From NCBI GenBank assembly GCA_965153355.1, contig OZ231126.1, positions 45,694,001-45,758,000 on the forward strand: DNA of 64,000 bases, in the 5' to 3' direction. The stretch comes from Flaccisagitta enflata (taxonomy: Eukaryota > Chaetognatha > Sagittoidea > Aphragmophora). Positions 1 through 12,744 of the stretch are shown here, piece after piece. The notes under the pieces were generated by a model. That model was not told where the DNA came from. It saw only the letters and a program-made list of their open reading frames with translations, and ran no database searches. How positions within the stretch are numbered: position 1 is the first letter of the stretch; each line of letters begins with the position of its first letter. The translations under genes were made by a program, and so were the position numbers.

Positions 1-271
1 CAGTTTTTCTTCAGCTTTTTTCCCTTTCTTTTTCTCGCTTATGTCATTGAATGACGACATTGCCATTCCAACTGAACGTAAAAAGCTAGGCCTTTTCTCT
101 CTCTCTCTCTCTCTCTGTCGTTTTCATTTGACGTATGGGTCATCGTCCGTTCGGTCATCTTTACGTTTTGCCTCTTTTTGCCGATCAATAACCCTCACAT
201 GCGATGGAAAAGGATCGTCAAAAATTCATCTGCAATAAAACGCCACTTTATCATATATGAATCAAACACGT

Positions 272-272
272 A

Positions 273-340
<68 letters not shown>
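272..340. repeat. (CT)n microsatellite
   Basis: About 69 bp of CT with one TTT interruption. Confidence 0.9.
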
Positions 341-344
<4 letters not shown>

Positions 345-1394
345 CGCGTGACGTTTCCTGTCTTTCTCGCGAATCTTGACCTTCAGTCAATCTCATCCAT
401 TTTTACCTCGACCACTTGGATTCCCTCAATTGAGCACCCCCTCCAACATGGCCTCTGTTGAACCCATTCCTCCCACCTTCCTTCTTCTTCCTCCCTCTCT
501 TCTCCCCCCCCCCCCTTCTCTCTATCACATCAACCCTCAAGAGAGCGATGTACCTTTCAGCTGAATCCGAGGTCGACTGTACGGAAAAACGATGAATAAG
601 ACATCCGTGATCGTTTTTCGCCTCTTTGACCAATACAATCTGAGCCCGACTCCCAATCTGAGCCCACATCTCCCCCATCCCCGCAGAGACAGCCTTTCTT
701 TGAACCTGCTTCCAGCCGAAGCTCCTGCTGCGACATATTCTTTTTTTCTATCCCCCCAACTCCCCCTTAGAACCCACGCAGTAGCATTAAGAGTCCCCTT
801 TGACCACTGATCCGTTCTTTGCGGATCAGAAAGTTATTCCCCCGCTGAACGATCAGAATGGTTAGAGCGATTTACTCTTTTGAATATTTGAGTTTGTCAT
901 AAATCAATCGCTTTGTAATTTAACTCTCTTGCCTCCACTTATTTTTTCGTCTCGCCTCTGAAAATACTCTCGCTACTGACGCTGTCAGATGAGTCATCGC
1001 ATCTCCGATTGTCTGTCACTCGGGTGGTTATTTTTTGGGCACATGGCTATTTTCGTTACATCGTTCCGTCGCTCCGTCACTGATGTTCACATTTTCTTGT
1101 GTGTGTGTTCGCTGCCCCTGTCGACCGTTTGCGTCGGTAGATCTACGATGTTATCTTAGGTTGTGAAATCGGCTTTGTCCGCCGATGGACTAGTTAAGCC
1201 TTGGTAAACGTCTGAATAATTCTCACGACCAATACTTAATACTTTCCAAGGAAGAGGGGAGGTAATTAACAATGGACCTTGATCGCACATTGAATTACCC
1301 ATACCGTCGTTAGGAAAAAAAGACTTAGGCGCCATGGAGGGTCAAGAAAAAGGAGCAAAATAAAGGTCAAAAGATGTGTGACCAAAAAATGGAC

Positions 1395-1395
<1 letters not shown>

Positions 1396-1434
<39 letters not shown>
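1396..1434. repeat. (GA)n microsatellite
   Basis: About 39 bp, one of the few GA-on-plus tracts, and short. Confidence 0.9.
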
Positions 1435-1438
<4 letters not shown>

Positions 1439-1619
1439 ATTATCAATGCTAACTGCGCACTTTCTAGTGTCATTGCCATTATCCACGACTGGATTTTTCT
1501 CCTGCGTTTCCCTTATTTAAACAAATGGTTATCGTCTGATAGGAAATTTGATCCACGTATCATATCAAATAATCAAATAATGATCAAAAAAGTAAGCCGA
1601 CTCTCTTTGCACTTGTGCC

Positions 1620-1731
<112 letters not shown>

Positions 1732-2049
1732 AATCTCATGTAAATGGCTACGGTGGTGCCCACATTTGAGAAGTTGATAGCTAAAGCTTTTGTGCCAATG
1801 AAGAAATATATTTGTAAGGCTTTTGGTGAATGAAGCCATCGACATATTCCCCGGACGGTGCCTGTATCATTGTGTAATTGCCGTGTCCCGGAGCGGATTG
1901 ATGACTATTATTTGCAAACATAACCCGGATTTATTCAGGAATGTTTACTTTGACGAATCCTCTTCCCAACTTTCGTATTTGTCCCGAAGTCTACGATTTT
2001 TTCAAACATTTTAAGTTGAGATGTTGATTCTCTCTCACACAAAAACACA

Positions 2050-2050
<1 letters not shown>

Positions 2051-2135
<85 letters not shown>
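2051..2135. repeat. (CT)n microsatellite
   Basis: About 85 bp following a short CACA run. Confidence 0.95.
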
Positions 2136-2429
2136 TTCACTTTCCAGAGAATTCGATTGAGGGCAGCACTCGCGTCTTTTACCTGCGCAATACGTTCACC
2201 TGTTGGCTTTCCTCTTTCTCCTCTTCCTTTGCTTTCTCTCAATTCCTCTCTTCCTCCTCCTCCTTATCCTTTTTTTCGCTACCTTGCGTCTTTTCGCAGG
2301 TTCCACCTGCATAATTGGGATTTCAAGATTCTCACCTTGTTTCTCTATTTTCTCTTTTCTCTTTCCCCTTTGGCTCAAAAATACGAAAAAGAGGTTTCTG
2401 GTGGCTTCGTAAGTTTGTTAGGGCGGGGG

Positions 2430-2625
2430 AATCCCCTTAGTGAGACGATTTTTTTCCCTTAAGTGAGAAACAAAAAAATTCCCTTCAGTGAGACCAAAAA
2501 AAGTGTCTCACTAAAGGGAAAAAAATGTAGTCTCACTGGAGGGAATTTTTTCTCACTAAAATTCCCTTTAGTGAGACAAAAAAGGAGGAAAGTGGAGGAA
2601 ATTCCCCCCAGTGAGACGACGCAAA
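2430..2625. repeat. Cluster of inverted TTCCCTTTAGTGAGAC motifs
   Basis: About seven copies of a 16-bp word, TTCCCTYYAGTGAGAC, in both orientations separated by short A- or T-runs, so the stretch can fold into several hairpins. A second cluster lies at 5478-5648. Both sit near CT tracts. Confidence 0.7.
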
Positions 2626-3499
2626 GAAAATAGCAGATACTCATAACAAGAGTCTCCCTCTTTATACTTACAACAAGATGGCGACAGTCGCGTGCTCATT
2701 TTTGCAACTACACATCTTCCCTCACCCATTCCTCCCATCCACCCTTCCTACCATTTTGACCTCCCTTACTTTCATTCCCTACTTGGTTACGACCTTCCTT
2801 CCTTCTTTCTCTTCTTTAGTTCCTCCCTTTCCTCCCTTTCTTCATTCCTTCCTTCCTTCTGGACCGATGACTCATGCTTGCATATTTGATTCCCAGGACG
2901 CATTTGTTGATTCTTTCTTGCCATTTCTCCCTTTCTGCCTTCCTTCCTTCCTTTTTCTTTTCAATCCTACCCTCCTCCCTTTTTCAGCAGCGACATTAAA
3001 AAGCCGATATACTGTAGTAAACAAAGGTGAATTTCCAGATGTCTGTCCCTCCATCCAAAATCACCCCTGTCATGCTTGTAGTAAGCCATCCCTTGTTTAA
3101 AATTTGCCCTCTCATGCCTCTAATCTGACCTTTCTGGCTTCAATCTCGCCTTCAGATTACCCTCTCAGGCTTCGAATCTGCCCTCTTGCATCATATTGGC
3201 TCTCTTATGAGGCTTTGAGTCAGAGAAGTAGACTGGCTTCCATCTCCTATCATTGGATCAGACCGAGTACTCATGGATATTCAGAGGAGATTGCCTGGTA
3301 CTAATATCTAATTTTTTAGGTAGATTGAATCTTTGAACTACACAGGCTTGTCAAACTTAGAAAAAAAAAAGTCATCGGGTGATGTTTCTGTTGTTTTTTA
3401 GTCGCGTGCACGCGACTCTATAACCCGCTCTGTCGGTCCGTCCGTTGGTCCGTCCGTCCGTCCGTCCGTCCGTAACACTTTGCTTTTTTTTGTCGTTTT

Positions 3500-4000
3500 A
3501 CGCCATTTTAGGGTATTTTACATCATTTTAAGTGATTTTAAGTCATTCTACGTTATTTCCAGTCATTTTCAGTGAATTTTAGTCACTTAAGTCATTTTGT
3601 CATTTTTTGTCATTTTTGTCATTTTATATCATTATAAGTCATTTTAAGTCATTCTTAGTCATTCTAAGTTATTCTAAGTCATTCTAAGTCATTACAAGTC
3701 ATTACAAGTCATTCTAGATCATTCTAAGTCACTCTAAGTTATTTTTTGGCTTTTGTAGTTTTTAGTAACACTTTGCTTTTTTGCGTCGTTTTTGGTCAAT
3801 TTTGGTCGTCTGGAGTCATTTTGAGTCATTTTTTTGTTGTTTTTGGTCATTTTTGGTTGCGTTTAGTTATTTTTGGTTGCTTTTAGTCATTTTTGGTCAT
3901 TTTTGATCATTCATGTCACTTTGTACATTTAAACCATTTGTGTCATTTTTGGGCATTAAAAATAGTTTTAAGTCATTTTAAGTCATTTTGGAACATTTCA
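3500..4000 (+). repeat. Degenerate 10-bp array of AGTCATTTTA type
   Basis: Repeated AAGTCATTYT words at about 10-base spacing, with T-rich variants after 3760. It lies inside the family A element. A shorter stretch of the same words is at 17745-17815 in the other long family A copy. Confidence 0.6.
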
Positions 4001-4249
4001 GGTCATTTTTGGTCATTTAACATGGTTTTTTGGTTTTTGGTTTGTTTTTTTTTTTTTTTGGTTTTTGTTTTTTTTTTTTGTTTTTTTGTTTTTTGTTTTT
4101 TGTTTTTGGGTTTTTGGGTTTTTTGTTATTTTAATTTTTTTTTTAATTTTTTTGTTTTTTTATTTTTTGGTCATTTATGTTTTTTGGTATGTTATGGTCA
4201 TTTATGTTTTTTGGTATGTTTTTGTCATATATGTCATGTCAAGTCTGCT

Positions 4250-4862
4250 GTTTTCAAGTTGGCTGATTAAAGTGTCCTGGTTTAAGTCTGCTGGTCAAGT
4301 CTGCTGGTTTAAGTCTGCTGGTTTAAGTTGGCTGGTTTAAGTTGGCTGGTTTAAGTTGGCTGGTTTAAGTCTGCTGGTTTAAGTCTGCTGGTTTAAGTCT
4401 GCTGGTTTAAGTCTGCTGGTTTAAGTCTGCTGGTTTAAGTCTGCTGGTTTAGGTCTGCTGGTCTAAGTCCTCTGGTTTAAGTCTGCTGGTTTGAGTCTGC
4501 TGGTTTGAGTCTGCTGGTTTGAGTCTGCTGGTTTGAGTCTGCTGGTTGAAGTATGCTGGTTTAAGTATGCTGGTTTAAGTATGCTGGTTTAAGTCTGCTG
4601 GTTTGGGTCTGGTTTGAGTCTGGTTTGAGTCTGGTTTGAGTCTAGTTCATGTCTGGTTTAAGGCTGGTTTAAGTCTGGTTTATGTCTGGTTTATGTCTGG
4701 TTTATGTCTGGTTTATGTCTGGTTTATGTCTGGTTTATGTCTGGTTTTGGTCTGGTTTACATCTGGTTTTGGTCGGGTTTAGGTCTGGTTTAATTCTGGT
4801 TTGAGTCTGGTTTGAGTCTGGTTTTAGTCTGGTTTGAGTCTGGTTTGGGTCTGGTTTAACTC
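4250..4862 (+). repeat. Minisatellite shifting from a 14-bp to an 11-bp unit
   Basis: First part: GTCTGCTGGTTTAA (14 bp) and variants to about 4605. Second part: GTCTGGTTTAT or GTCTGGTTTGA (11 bp). The second unit equals the first minus three bases, so one array appears to have been seeded by a shortened unit of the other. Confidence 0.75.
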
Positions 4863-5278
4863 TAATTTTCGATAAAAAGATAGAATAAGGAGTCAGGTCA
4901 GTTCAGTTATTTTTGTCCTGCACGCGACTTATAAGTGTTGGCCTTGTTTTTAAATAAAAAAGGCAAAAGTGCCTATGTTGTTGGACTTGAAGACAGTTTA
5001 AGTTGTCAACAAGTGAGTAGTAGATTGGCTTCCACCAAAATCTTTGACCTACAATACGTTCTCATGAAATTTCAAAGGAGATTGACTACTTTTTGAACAT
5101 CAAATCCTTAACCTACACAGGTTTATCATGGTTGTCCAAATAGATTAAAGAAATCAAGAGCATTTTGTGATATATCTAATCTGAAACACTGTTGAACTAT
5201 GAGTGGCTTCTGTATTACCGCCCCTTCACAACTGTCTGCAATTAGGATGCCATGTATCTCATTTTTTTTTACCACGCA

Positions 5279-5430
<152 letters not shown>

Positions 5431-5477
5431 ACTTTCTTTCCTTTTTCTCTTTCCTTTTTCTCTTTCCTTTTTTCCTT

Positions 5478-5648
5478 TCTCACTAAAGGGAAAAATTAGT
5501 CTCACTAGAGGGAAAAATGGTAGTCTCACTGGAGGGAATTTTTTCTCACTAAAATTCCCTTTAGTGAGACAAAAAAATAATCTCACTGGAGGGAATTTTA
5601 GTGAGAAAAAATTCCCTCCAGTGAGAAAGTCGCACTAAGGGTACCCAC
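5478..5648. repeat. Second cluster of inverted TTCCCTTTAGTGAGAC motifs
   Basis: About seven copies, again in both orientations, starting where a CT tract ends. The GGAGGG and TAAAGGG variants recur in the same order as in the first cluster, so the two clusters are probably copies of one composite element. Confidence 0.7.
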
Positions 5649-5888
5649 CCGTTAGGGCTGATAAGGCTCAGCTCAGTCGCTACCTGATCCAATCGATCTT
5701 GGGGACTTTTTGTTGTCTTAAATTATTGTTGGAAGATTAGTATCATAAAATGATGATATAAATCAAAATCCAAACGGAGAAAGCGTCGAAGGCCATAAAT
5801 CCACTTGTAGAGGGACATGACGTGATGGTTGATTTCATCTTGCAAATCAACCCACGCATCTTGGACCCGCTCTGAAATTCGTATTTCT

Positions 5889-6003
<115 letters not shown>

Positions 6004-6217
6004 CATCCACCGCCATTTTCTTTCTCTCTTTTTACTCTTCTTTCTATTCTAGACGTTGATGTCTTTACCTTGTTTCCATTCTTTGGAATTCAATGGAATC
6101 CAATGGGACGGAATGTCATGTGCTCTACTCGGCCCGTCTCTAAGTCGTTCCGGTAACGCGTTTCTCACTTTTCTTTAACGCTTTTTCCTTCATCTTCCTT
6201 TACATTTTGCCTCAACT

Positions 6218-6530
6218 ACCATCTTCGAAAAAAAAGGTTTCCACCTGATAAGAAGCATCAACTTAGGAAGAGTGCTGCTCCTACAATAATTAAGCTACAG
6301 TATTTAGTTTGCGCCCGCTTTGAAGAGTTTTTTTTTTACTCTTTAAACCACGACCAATCTTGGGGCTGTAGATCTATTTATGTAGATTTAGCATTCCTCC
6401 CAAGTTGATGCTTCAAATTTTTAAACCACAACCAATCTAGGGTTTGTAGTTTTGTTTAAGAGCAGCAAATCTCCAAAGTTGATGCTTGTTCTTGGGTAGA
6501 AACCAATCTTTTCGAAGATAGTACTTTTAC
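6218..6530. mobile_element. Foldback element with an internal direct repeat
   Basis: Left arm ATCTTCGAAAA...AAGCATCAACTT (6221-6290) pairs with the right arm at 6455-6521. Between them ACCACRACCAATCT followed by AGTTGATGCTT occurs twice. Confidence 0.5.
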
Positions 6531-6754
6531 CTCCTTATTTTCATCGTCCACCTTCTTTTCCTTCTCCACCCTTTTCTCATCCACCTTCCTCCTCTCTTCT
6601 TCTAACTTCCACCGTCATTCTATACCTCCTTCTGCACGGCCGCCCTCCTGTCATTCTTCAATGGAATGAAATAAGAGATTTGCCATTGCGTCGTTTTCTG
6701 GACGTTCTATTTCTAACGCCTTCTTGCCTTCTTCAGACTTCGTGGGAAAAGGTA

Positions 6755-7225
6755 GTTGGCGGTTGCACCTCGGGCAGTTGGTGGTTGCATCTCGGGCAGT
6801 TGGTGGTTGCTCCTTGGCACATGGGTTTATTAGAGCATACTGGAGGCAAATTCTATCCAACCACCAACCAAAACCGTCACGAACACCCCTAAAATCATCC
6901 AAACACCTAAATCACTAGCTTGGTTAGTCGGTGGTTACACTTTGCGCAATTGTTGGTCGTGCCAAGGACAGTAGGTGGTTGCACCGTTCGCAATTAGTGG
7001 TTGCACCTCGGGAAATGTGGTGGTTGTACCGAGGACAGTTGATAGTTGCACCAAGGACAGTTGGTTGTTTGCAGAATGACGTAAGTGTGGAACAGTGGGT
7101 AGTTGTTCCAAAGAAAGTTGGTAGTGGCACTATGGGCTACTGTTGTTTGCATCATAAAAGTGCCACCAACTGCTCATGATGCATGACTCGGTGGTGGTAT
7201 CTTTTCAAGGCAAATGGTAGTTGCG
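6755..7225 (+). repeat. 22-bp minisatellite GTTGGTGGTTGCACCTCGGGCA
   Basis: Units are well kept at 6755-6822 and drift at 6925-7225, where CCAAGGACAG replaces the linker. A unique 100-bp stretch divides the two blocks. The unit core is TGGTGGTTGCACC. Confidence 0.6.
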
Positions 7226-7750
7226 CCTTGGTTTGCCAATCGTACAGATTAGAAATAGTTTATCGAAGTGGAGTTATAGTCTGAGATCGATAAATATGGT
7301 AATGTAGGAAATTCATTAAGTCATTTGGAGGTTGTTGGATTTGCGAGGTGATAATTTTTCTGTGGGTTAGGAAATTAGAAAAAGTTACTATAAGCACCAT
7401 GTTTTCTGACTAAAAGAATGACCCAGACGAAAACGGCAATCGAAGATATTCGATGACATTGTAAATTTGTAATGTTCATATCATAGTTTGAACAAGTTAA
7501 AAGATTTTAACATCTTTTAACATTACACACGCAATGGTGTTTATACATTGGGTTTTCAATATCACGGAGCATTCCGGGAATTTGCGTTGGATTGGTCAGG
7601 TCATTTCGGGTCATTGCGTGTCGAGGGTCATTCAGGGTCTCTTGGAAGTAAGATTTCAGTGTCAGAATTGAACGATGCCCATTCAGAGACCCATAGAATT
7701 TCGTACCTTGGCAATTTGACGCGCACGAGACGCGCGTGAAAGAAAATTGA

Positions 7751-7755
7751 CAGAG

Positions 7756-7839
<84 letters not shown>

Positions 7840-8031
7840 ACACATACACACACTCACACACAGACGACAGACAGGCAACGATTCAGACAGGTAGACAAAC
7901 CGACAAGTTGAAAGACAGACAGAAAGATAGACAGAAAGATAGACACACACAGACAGATAGATAGACAGTTAGACAGAAAGACAGATAGACAGACAGACAG
8001 ACGGTGAGACAGACAGAGTGATTGACAGACT

Positions 8032-8075
<44 letters not shown>

Positions 8076-8095
8076 GGCAGACTGACAGACAAACA
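7751..8095. repeat. (GA)n then (GACA)n compound tract
   Basis: GA with AAAG interruptions to 7838, a short CA run, then irregular GACA/GATA/GACAGG to 8095. It is the only GA-on-plus tract longer than 80 bp in the window. Confidence 0.9.
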
Positions 8096-8236
8096 GACAT
8101 GGATTTGAATGGTATGGGAGAGGCAGTGTTGGACAACAGGAGTGTGATAAAAAGCGGTTAAAATTGGATTTCAAATGAACAGCGGTAGAACCAAACTAGC
8201 TATCATACAGGTCATTATTAAAATTTCCAATTTAAC

Positions 8237-8426
8237 AAGGCCGGATACACGGCTACCCTAGTCGCGTGCGGGTGGGCAGGGCAGTGCTTTAGAAGGTCAC
8301 TAGGGCATCTGGGCAGGAGCTGTTTGCTCAAAAGATCAAAAACGCCGAAAAAGTAAAAAGGGGACCAACCGACCGACCGACCGACCGACATAGCGGGGTG
8401 TAGAGTCGCGTAGCACGCGACTAAAA
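8237..8426 (-). mobile_element. Family A element, short form (about 190 bp)
   Basis: Reads on the plus strand AAGGCCGGATACAC at 8237, a subterminal CTAGTCGCGTGCGGG, a CCGA tetranucleotide run (8364-8390) and the near-palindrome AGTCGCGTAGCACGCGACT ending at 8422, then AAAA. This is the clearest complete short copy. No coding capacity, so non-autonomous. Confidence 0.6.
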
Positions 8427-8880
8427 TCGTAGCTAATACTTTAAGGAGATCTAAAGGAAATAGCTACGTTTTTAATAATGACCCGTTAAAATACATTGTG
8501 TTGTTACAATAAACTTTCATGAATAGAAACTTGACTAAAAAGTTGATTGTCCGTGTTGGGTGATTCAGGAAGTGTTTCCGTATCTTGGGCGGTTGACAGG
8601 AGGTGGCGTGCACCAGCAGCATTTCATGTATTCTCCCAGATGTGATACAGTTGCGCTTGACTATGATTGAAGCTTTTATCAAGAACTCCCCCTTCTATCG
8701 AAGCAAACGGAATCATTGCATCGGCTACGTACCAACATTAGCGCACAACTAAGTTAGCATTGAACTGAGTTTTCCTGATGAATGATGGCTGATGAGTGAT
8801 GACTCATGAAGTGTGTAGAAATCGTAACGTTTGTTTTCTTTTTTTCTTTTTTTCTTAAAGGTCTTGGGTTCTTTCTTTTT

Positions 8881-9063
8881 AGTCTCGTGCTCGCGACTCT
8901 ACGACCCGCAATGTCGGTCAGCCGGTGGCCGTTAGTTTTTTTTGCGTTTTTGGGCGTCTTTTGCATTACTGCCAGTGCCCAAATGGTTGAGTTAGCATGT
9001 TTGCTTACTACCCCTGCCCACCCGCACGCGACTTCGGTAGCCGTGTGTGTATACGGCCTTGTT
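8881..9063 (+). mobile_element. Family A element, short form, opposite orientation
   Basis: Starts AGTCTCGTGCTCGCGACT at 8881 and ends GTATACGGCCTTGTT at 9063, with CCCACCCGCACGCGACT near the end. The tetranucleotide run is decayed. Same length class as 8237-8426. Confidence 0.55.
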
Positions 9064-9910
9064 CTTCCTCATCTTCTTTTTGGGCGAACCTCTAGGCCGT
9101 CTGCCTGTATGTCTGTCATTATGTGGGTAGGCCGGCAGATTCTCAGCGTGGTCGATAAAACAACCTTTTCCGTTTTCAACTAATGTATTTTCATGTCAAT
9201 ATTCCAATTTCGAAGGAATTATCAAAATCCATTCACTCATTCAAAAGTTATGACCCAAAACTGCCGTCAATCCCACCCTGAAACTTGGGACCGGATCGAA
9301 CGTGATTAACTAAAACGAAAGCAGCCGCATGCGGATGAATACAGAGGAAGAATTCTCCCCATAAAAAAATGAGCTTACCGTACTCGAGCGATACACGTAG
9401 CTAGGAATGTGGAAGCGGTAGATTTTAATGCCGCTTCCGCTTCCATTTTGTAATACAAATACTAGTAGCTATCCCATCCTCCAAAACGGAAGGGGTCAAT
9501 CACTTCCACATCCCTACACGTAGCATAGATTAATGCTAAATTAGGAGAAGACGTCATTCTACGCGCTCAGATCGCCTCTTATTCTTTGAGAGACACGAAA
9601 CTCGCTTATTACAGATAACGTGGATAGACACCCGGAGGAAGAGATAGACGGAATGGGACACAAGACCAGAGAGAGAGAGAGAGAGAGAGAGCGCGCGAAA
9701 GCGCCATAGCTAGTGTTCGAGACCTCTCAAATGAGTCTGAAGAAGTCAGGTCTGTCCATCGAAAATACGATTGGAAACACGTTGAAGATGCAAATTTGGC
9801 GCAGCTTAACTTTCTCTCTAACTATTAGGCTTGCCTAAGTCACTGAATCAGGGCTGTCAGACTGTCTGGCTAAGTATACCTGAGGTCGGAACCAGGGTAT
9901 TCGACCAATG

Positions 9911-10943
9911 TCGCATTTGGGTGCTTCACGTAGCAAAAGTTTGGAGAATACCTTCTCCTCACTTGAAGGATATAGGATGACTAAAAATAATTAAAAGTAA
10001 TAAAAAAAAGTCAGACGAGTGAACTGACAGAGACAAAAGTTGTTGAGTTGCGTGCATGTGACTAAAAAACTATTTATTCTAAAGAAAAATAATGATGCTT
10101 GTTAAAATCTAATAAGATTTTAAAACATACTGTAGAAGAGCTTACTTTAAAAATATATTAACAATTTAATAAGGAGAAAAAATTATTGATAGCTAATTTT
10201 GAGTAAAACACCTGTCCCACAAATATTGTCAAAAGATCAAATAACTGTCAAATCTAAACGGAGATAATTAACTATATACAATTTTTTCCTCCAGTTAGAG
10301 CTTTAAAAACTCTTTATTTTGCTCATGAATTTTACCTAAATTGCTTCATTCTAAATAAAATGAAACAAAAACCAGTAGAAAGCTTCCCTATGCAAATGAA
10401 TGAAAAATTACCAGGAAAATGTTGTCATCTTCAAATGTCTACCAAATTTATATAAAGATAGATAATGAGATGCGTATTTCCCGACTAAAAAGCTTATAAA
10501 AATTTTTTTATTTGCTCATGGATTTTAACTAAATTCTTTAACAAAAAGGTTTTCAAAATTCAAACTAAATCGAAGTTAAATTGATACTTAGGTATTGCTA
10601 ACTGATGGTCAAGAGGCGGTAAAATTAAGAATGGGCAACCAAATCATAGCAAAGTCAGAAAATTGGAATGGAATATACCAGAAAAAATGTGACTGATATC
10701 CAATTCTAAGTATTTGAAATATTTTTTACCAGCAGTAATGAAGCATATACAGTTGTAACACAGACTTGACAATAATTGTGGGACAGGTGTTATCAGCCCT
10801 TATCCCACTGCATTATATAAATTAGATCCTAAAAATAAATTTGCTAATAAAAAATGAATGATTTTTTATAAAAATAAAATAAAAAAAAATTAAGTGATGA
10901 GAGTAAAAAAAAACAACTTTTGCTATGTGAAGCACCCAAACGC
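9911..10943. mobile_element. Outer foldback, 1 kb
   Basis: GCATTTGGGTGCTTCACG (9913) pairs with its complement ending at 10943, arms about 30-60 bp. It encloses another foldback at 10205-10792. Confidence 0.5.
10205..10792. mobile_element. Inner foldback with AACACCTGTCCCACAA ends
   Basis: The 16-bp word at 10207-10222 is perfectly inverted at 10776-10791. TA borders both ends. AT-rich interior without a frame of note. Confidence 0.55.
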
Positions 10944-11145
10944 AAAAGTAAGACTGACAAATAAGACTGATTTTTATGAAAAAACGCTTTGCAGTACAGT
11001 ACGATGGGAGCAAAGATGACCTGGACTGGAGGATAGATTTTAAGTATTTTAATTTTATTTGATGTATAAAAAAATTAACATATATGCTAATTAAAAGTTG
11101 CTCTATTGCTTGAATTTATTGGCTTTTCTCATTCTTCAACTTGTA

Positions 11146-11654
11146 CAGTAGATGTCGTCTAGACTTGGAAATACGGGGGAGCTCATAACCTGAGCATCAG
11201 TATAGTGAGGGGATTGATATTTTGCTGATAGAATGTATAGACCCTAAGGGGTTGACGATGGGGTATGGCATCCCCCTACGGCTTACCCTAGGAAAAAAAC
11301 TTTAAGTATAAAATTTTAGGTTCAATCACTTTTTTTGCAGAATTTCAGCTTCATCCATTTGCTTAAAGTGCAAAACCAGCCTGGGATGCGAACTTGGAAC
11401 CTTTGACTGAATAAACTGATCAAGATAAACCTGAAGTCAAGTGAGTTAACCACTAGGCCAATTCCAGAAGCTGATTCAACCAAGCGAATTAGATGTATTA
11501 TATTCAAAAGAATTTTCTATTAACAGAGCTGCAATACCCCATCGTCAACCCTATAGGACATAAGCATTATACACACACAGTTTCATTTCATTTACACAAA
11601 TGGTAATCAGGATATGAGGGCCCCCGTATTTCCAAGTATAGACGACATCTACTG
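11146..11654. mobile_element. Foldback element nested in the left arm of the previous one
   Basis: TA|CAGTAGATGTCGTCTA begins it and the complement closes it at 11654 before TA. Removing it and one TA rejoins CTTCAACTTG to ACTTGACTT, colinear with the opposite arm of the host. A tRNA-like sequence is in its loop. Confidence 0.75.
11380..11467 (-). repeat. tRNA-like (SINE) sequence in the loop of a foldback element
   Basis: Minus strand carries A-box TGGCCTAGTGG (11450-11460) and B-box AGTTCGCATCC (11384-11394), about 56 bases apart. It lies between the arms of the foldback 11146-11654. The A-box resembles that of the 49.4-kb copy, but the body differs. Confidence 0.4.
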
Positions 11655-12592
11655 TAACTTGACTTAATCAGGACTTCATTTTTCAATGTTCTAACTTAGC
11701 TCATCAGATTAAGCAAAAAATTTTATATAATTTTAAAAAAAATCAGCTCAATTGTACTATTTTTAAAGGTTTTATTCCTGTTTAAAGTTTTACCCAAATA
11801 TTAATTTAAATAATTATTCTTCTTGAAAAATAACTTTAAAACCTGTAAAAATAGTCCGATTAAGCTGATTTTTTTTGTAAATTATATAAAATTTTTAGCT
11901 CAATCTGAAGGGCTAGATTAGAATATGAAAAATAAAATCCTGATGAAGTCATGTCACAAGTTGAAGAATTAGAAAAGCTAACATATTCAAGCAATAAAGC
12001 AACCTTCAATTACCATAGATCTTTAATTTTTTTCATAAATCAAATCAAATAAAATACCTAAAATCTATCCTCCAGTCTAGGTCGTCTTTGCTCCCATCGT
12101 ACTGTAACTGTTTACTTCTCCAAATTCCTTCTCTCAAGTTCAAAAACAAACACAAAAGAAAACACGATTAAAAGCCTAGAACAAATTTGTGATGAACAGA
12201 CCAGCTGTCAGGACAACAGACTGACCTTATGGATGCCTTAAACCCATTTGAAATGTCTTTAATAATGACTTTGACCAACTAAATAGGCAACATTTCCTGA
12301 CTAAAAAATTATTAAAAAGAACAAGATACTTCCGTGACACTTATTTTCACAAACAGTATACAATCAGTTAACACTTTAAACTAACATCAATTTTGCAGTT
12401 AACAGATCCAACTCGATGTCGACAAATCCCTGGCAGGAGGTGGAGGAGGAAGAGGAGGAGAAAGAGGAGCCGCCAAAGTGAACAAATCTAATTGTGACGC
12501 CACATGTAGATGGGAGGCGGGGGTAGGTTCTGGGTTGGTTAAACTCCCAAAAATACATTCATTTGTGGGATATAAATTTATAAAAATGATTT

Positions 12593-12694
12593 CCTGAGAA
12601 TCTCCACCAATTTCGGCCGGCTGCTGCTTTAACAATCTATAGAATGAGTTGTTCCAATGTTCCAAGCTCCTCAACCGATGGACAGCATCCCTGA
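12593..12694. repeat. Dispersed repeat, copy 1
   Basis: About 100 bp with GCTGCTTTAACARTCTATAG and GACAGCATCCCT, repeated in direct orientation at 16502-16592. Confidence 0.6.
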
Positions 12695-12744
12695 CAATGA
12701 AAGAAAGAGAATCATTTATCCGTACTGACCCATATGAAACAAGC

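Larger units (their letters stand above)
3400..4947 (+). mobile_element. Family A palindrome-ended element, long form with internal minisatellites
   Basis: Opens with the perfect 18-bp palindrome AGTCGCGTGCACGCGACT (3400-3417), followed by a GTCC/GTTGG tetranucleotide run (3432-3472). It closes with GCACGCGACTTATAAGTG TTGGCCTTG near 4920-4947. The interior is a decayed AGTCATTTTA-type array (3500-4000), a T/G-rich stretch and a GTCTGCTGGTTTAA array. The element at 17523-17850 has the same two ends. Confidence 0.6.
10997..12104. mobile_element. Foldback element with TA|CAGTACGATGGGAGC ends
   Basis: CAGTACGATGGGAGC at 10997 is inverted at the end, 12104, with TA on both sides as for Tc1/mariner-type targets. 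The arms pair almost throughout, about 300 bases each once the inserted foldback 11146-11654 is removed. No transposase, so MITE-like. Confidence 0.7.

Noticed and set aside
2463-2520. CTCACTAAAGGGA matches the core of the phage T3 promoter used in cloning vectors
   Set aside because: Many natural variants (CACTGGAGGG, CACTAGAGGG) occur in both orientations at two loci without any other vector sequence.
12399-12674. 91-codon minus-strand frame
   Set aside because: Overlaps a dispersed repeat and has a Pro/Ser-rich end from GGAGGA repeats. No domain.
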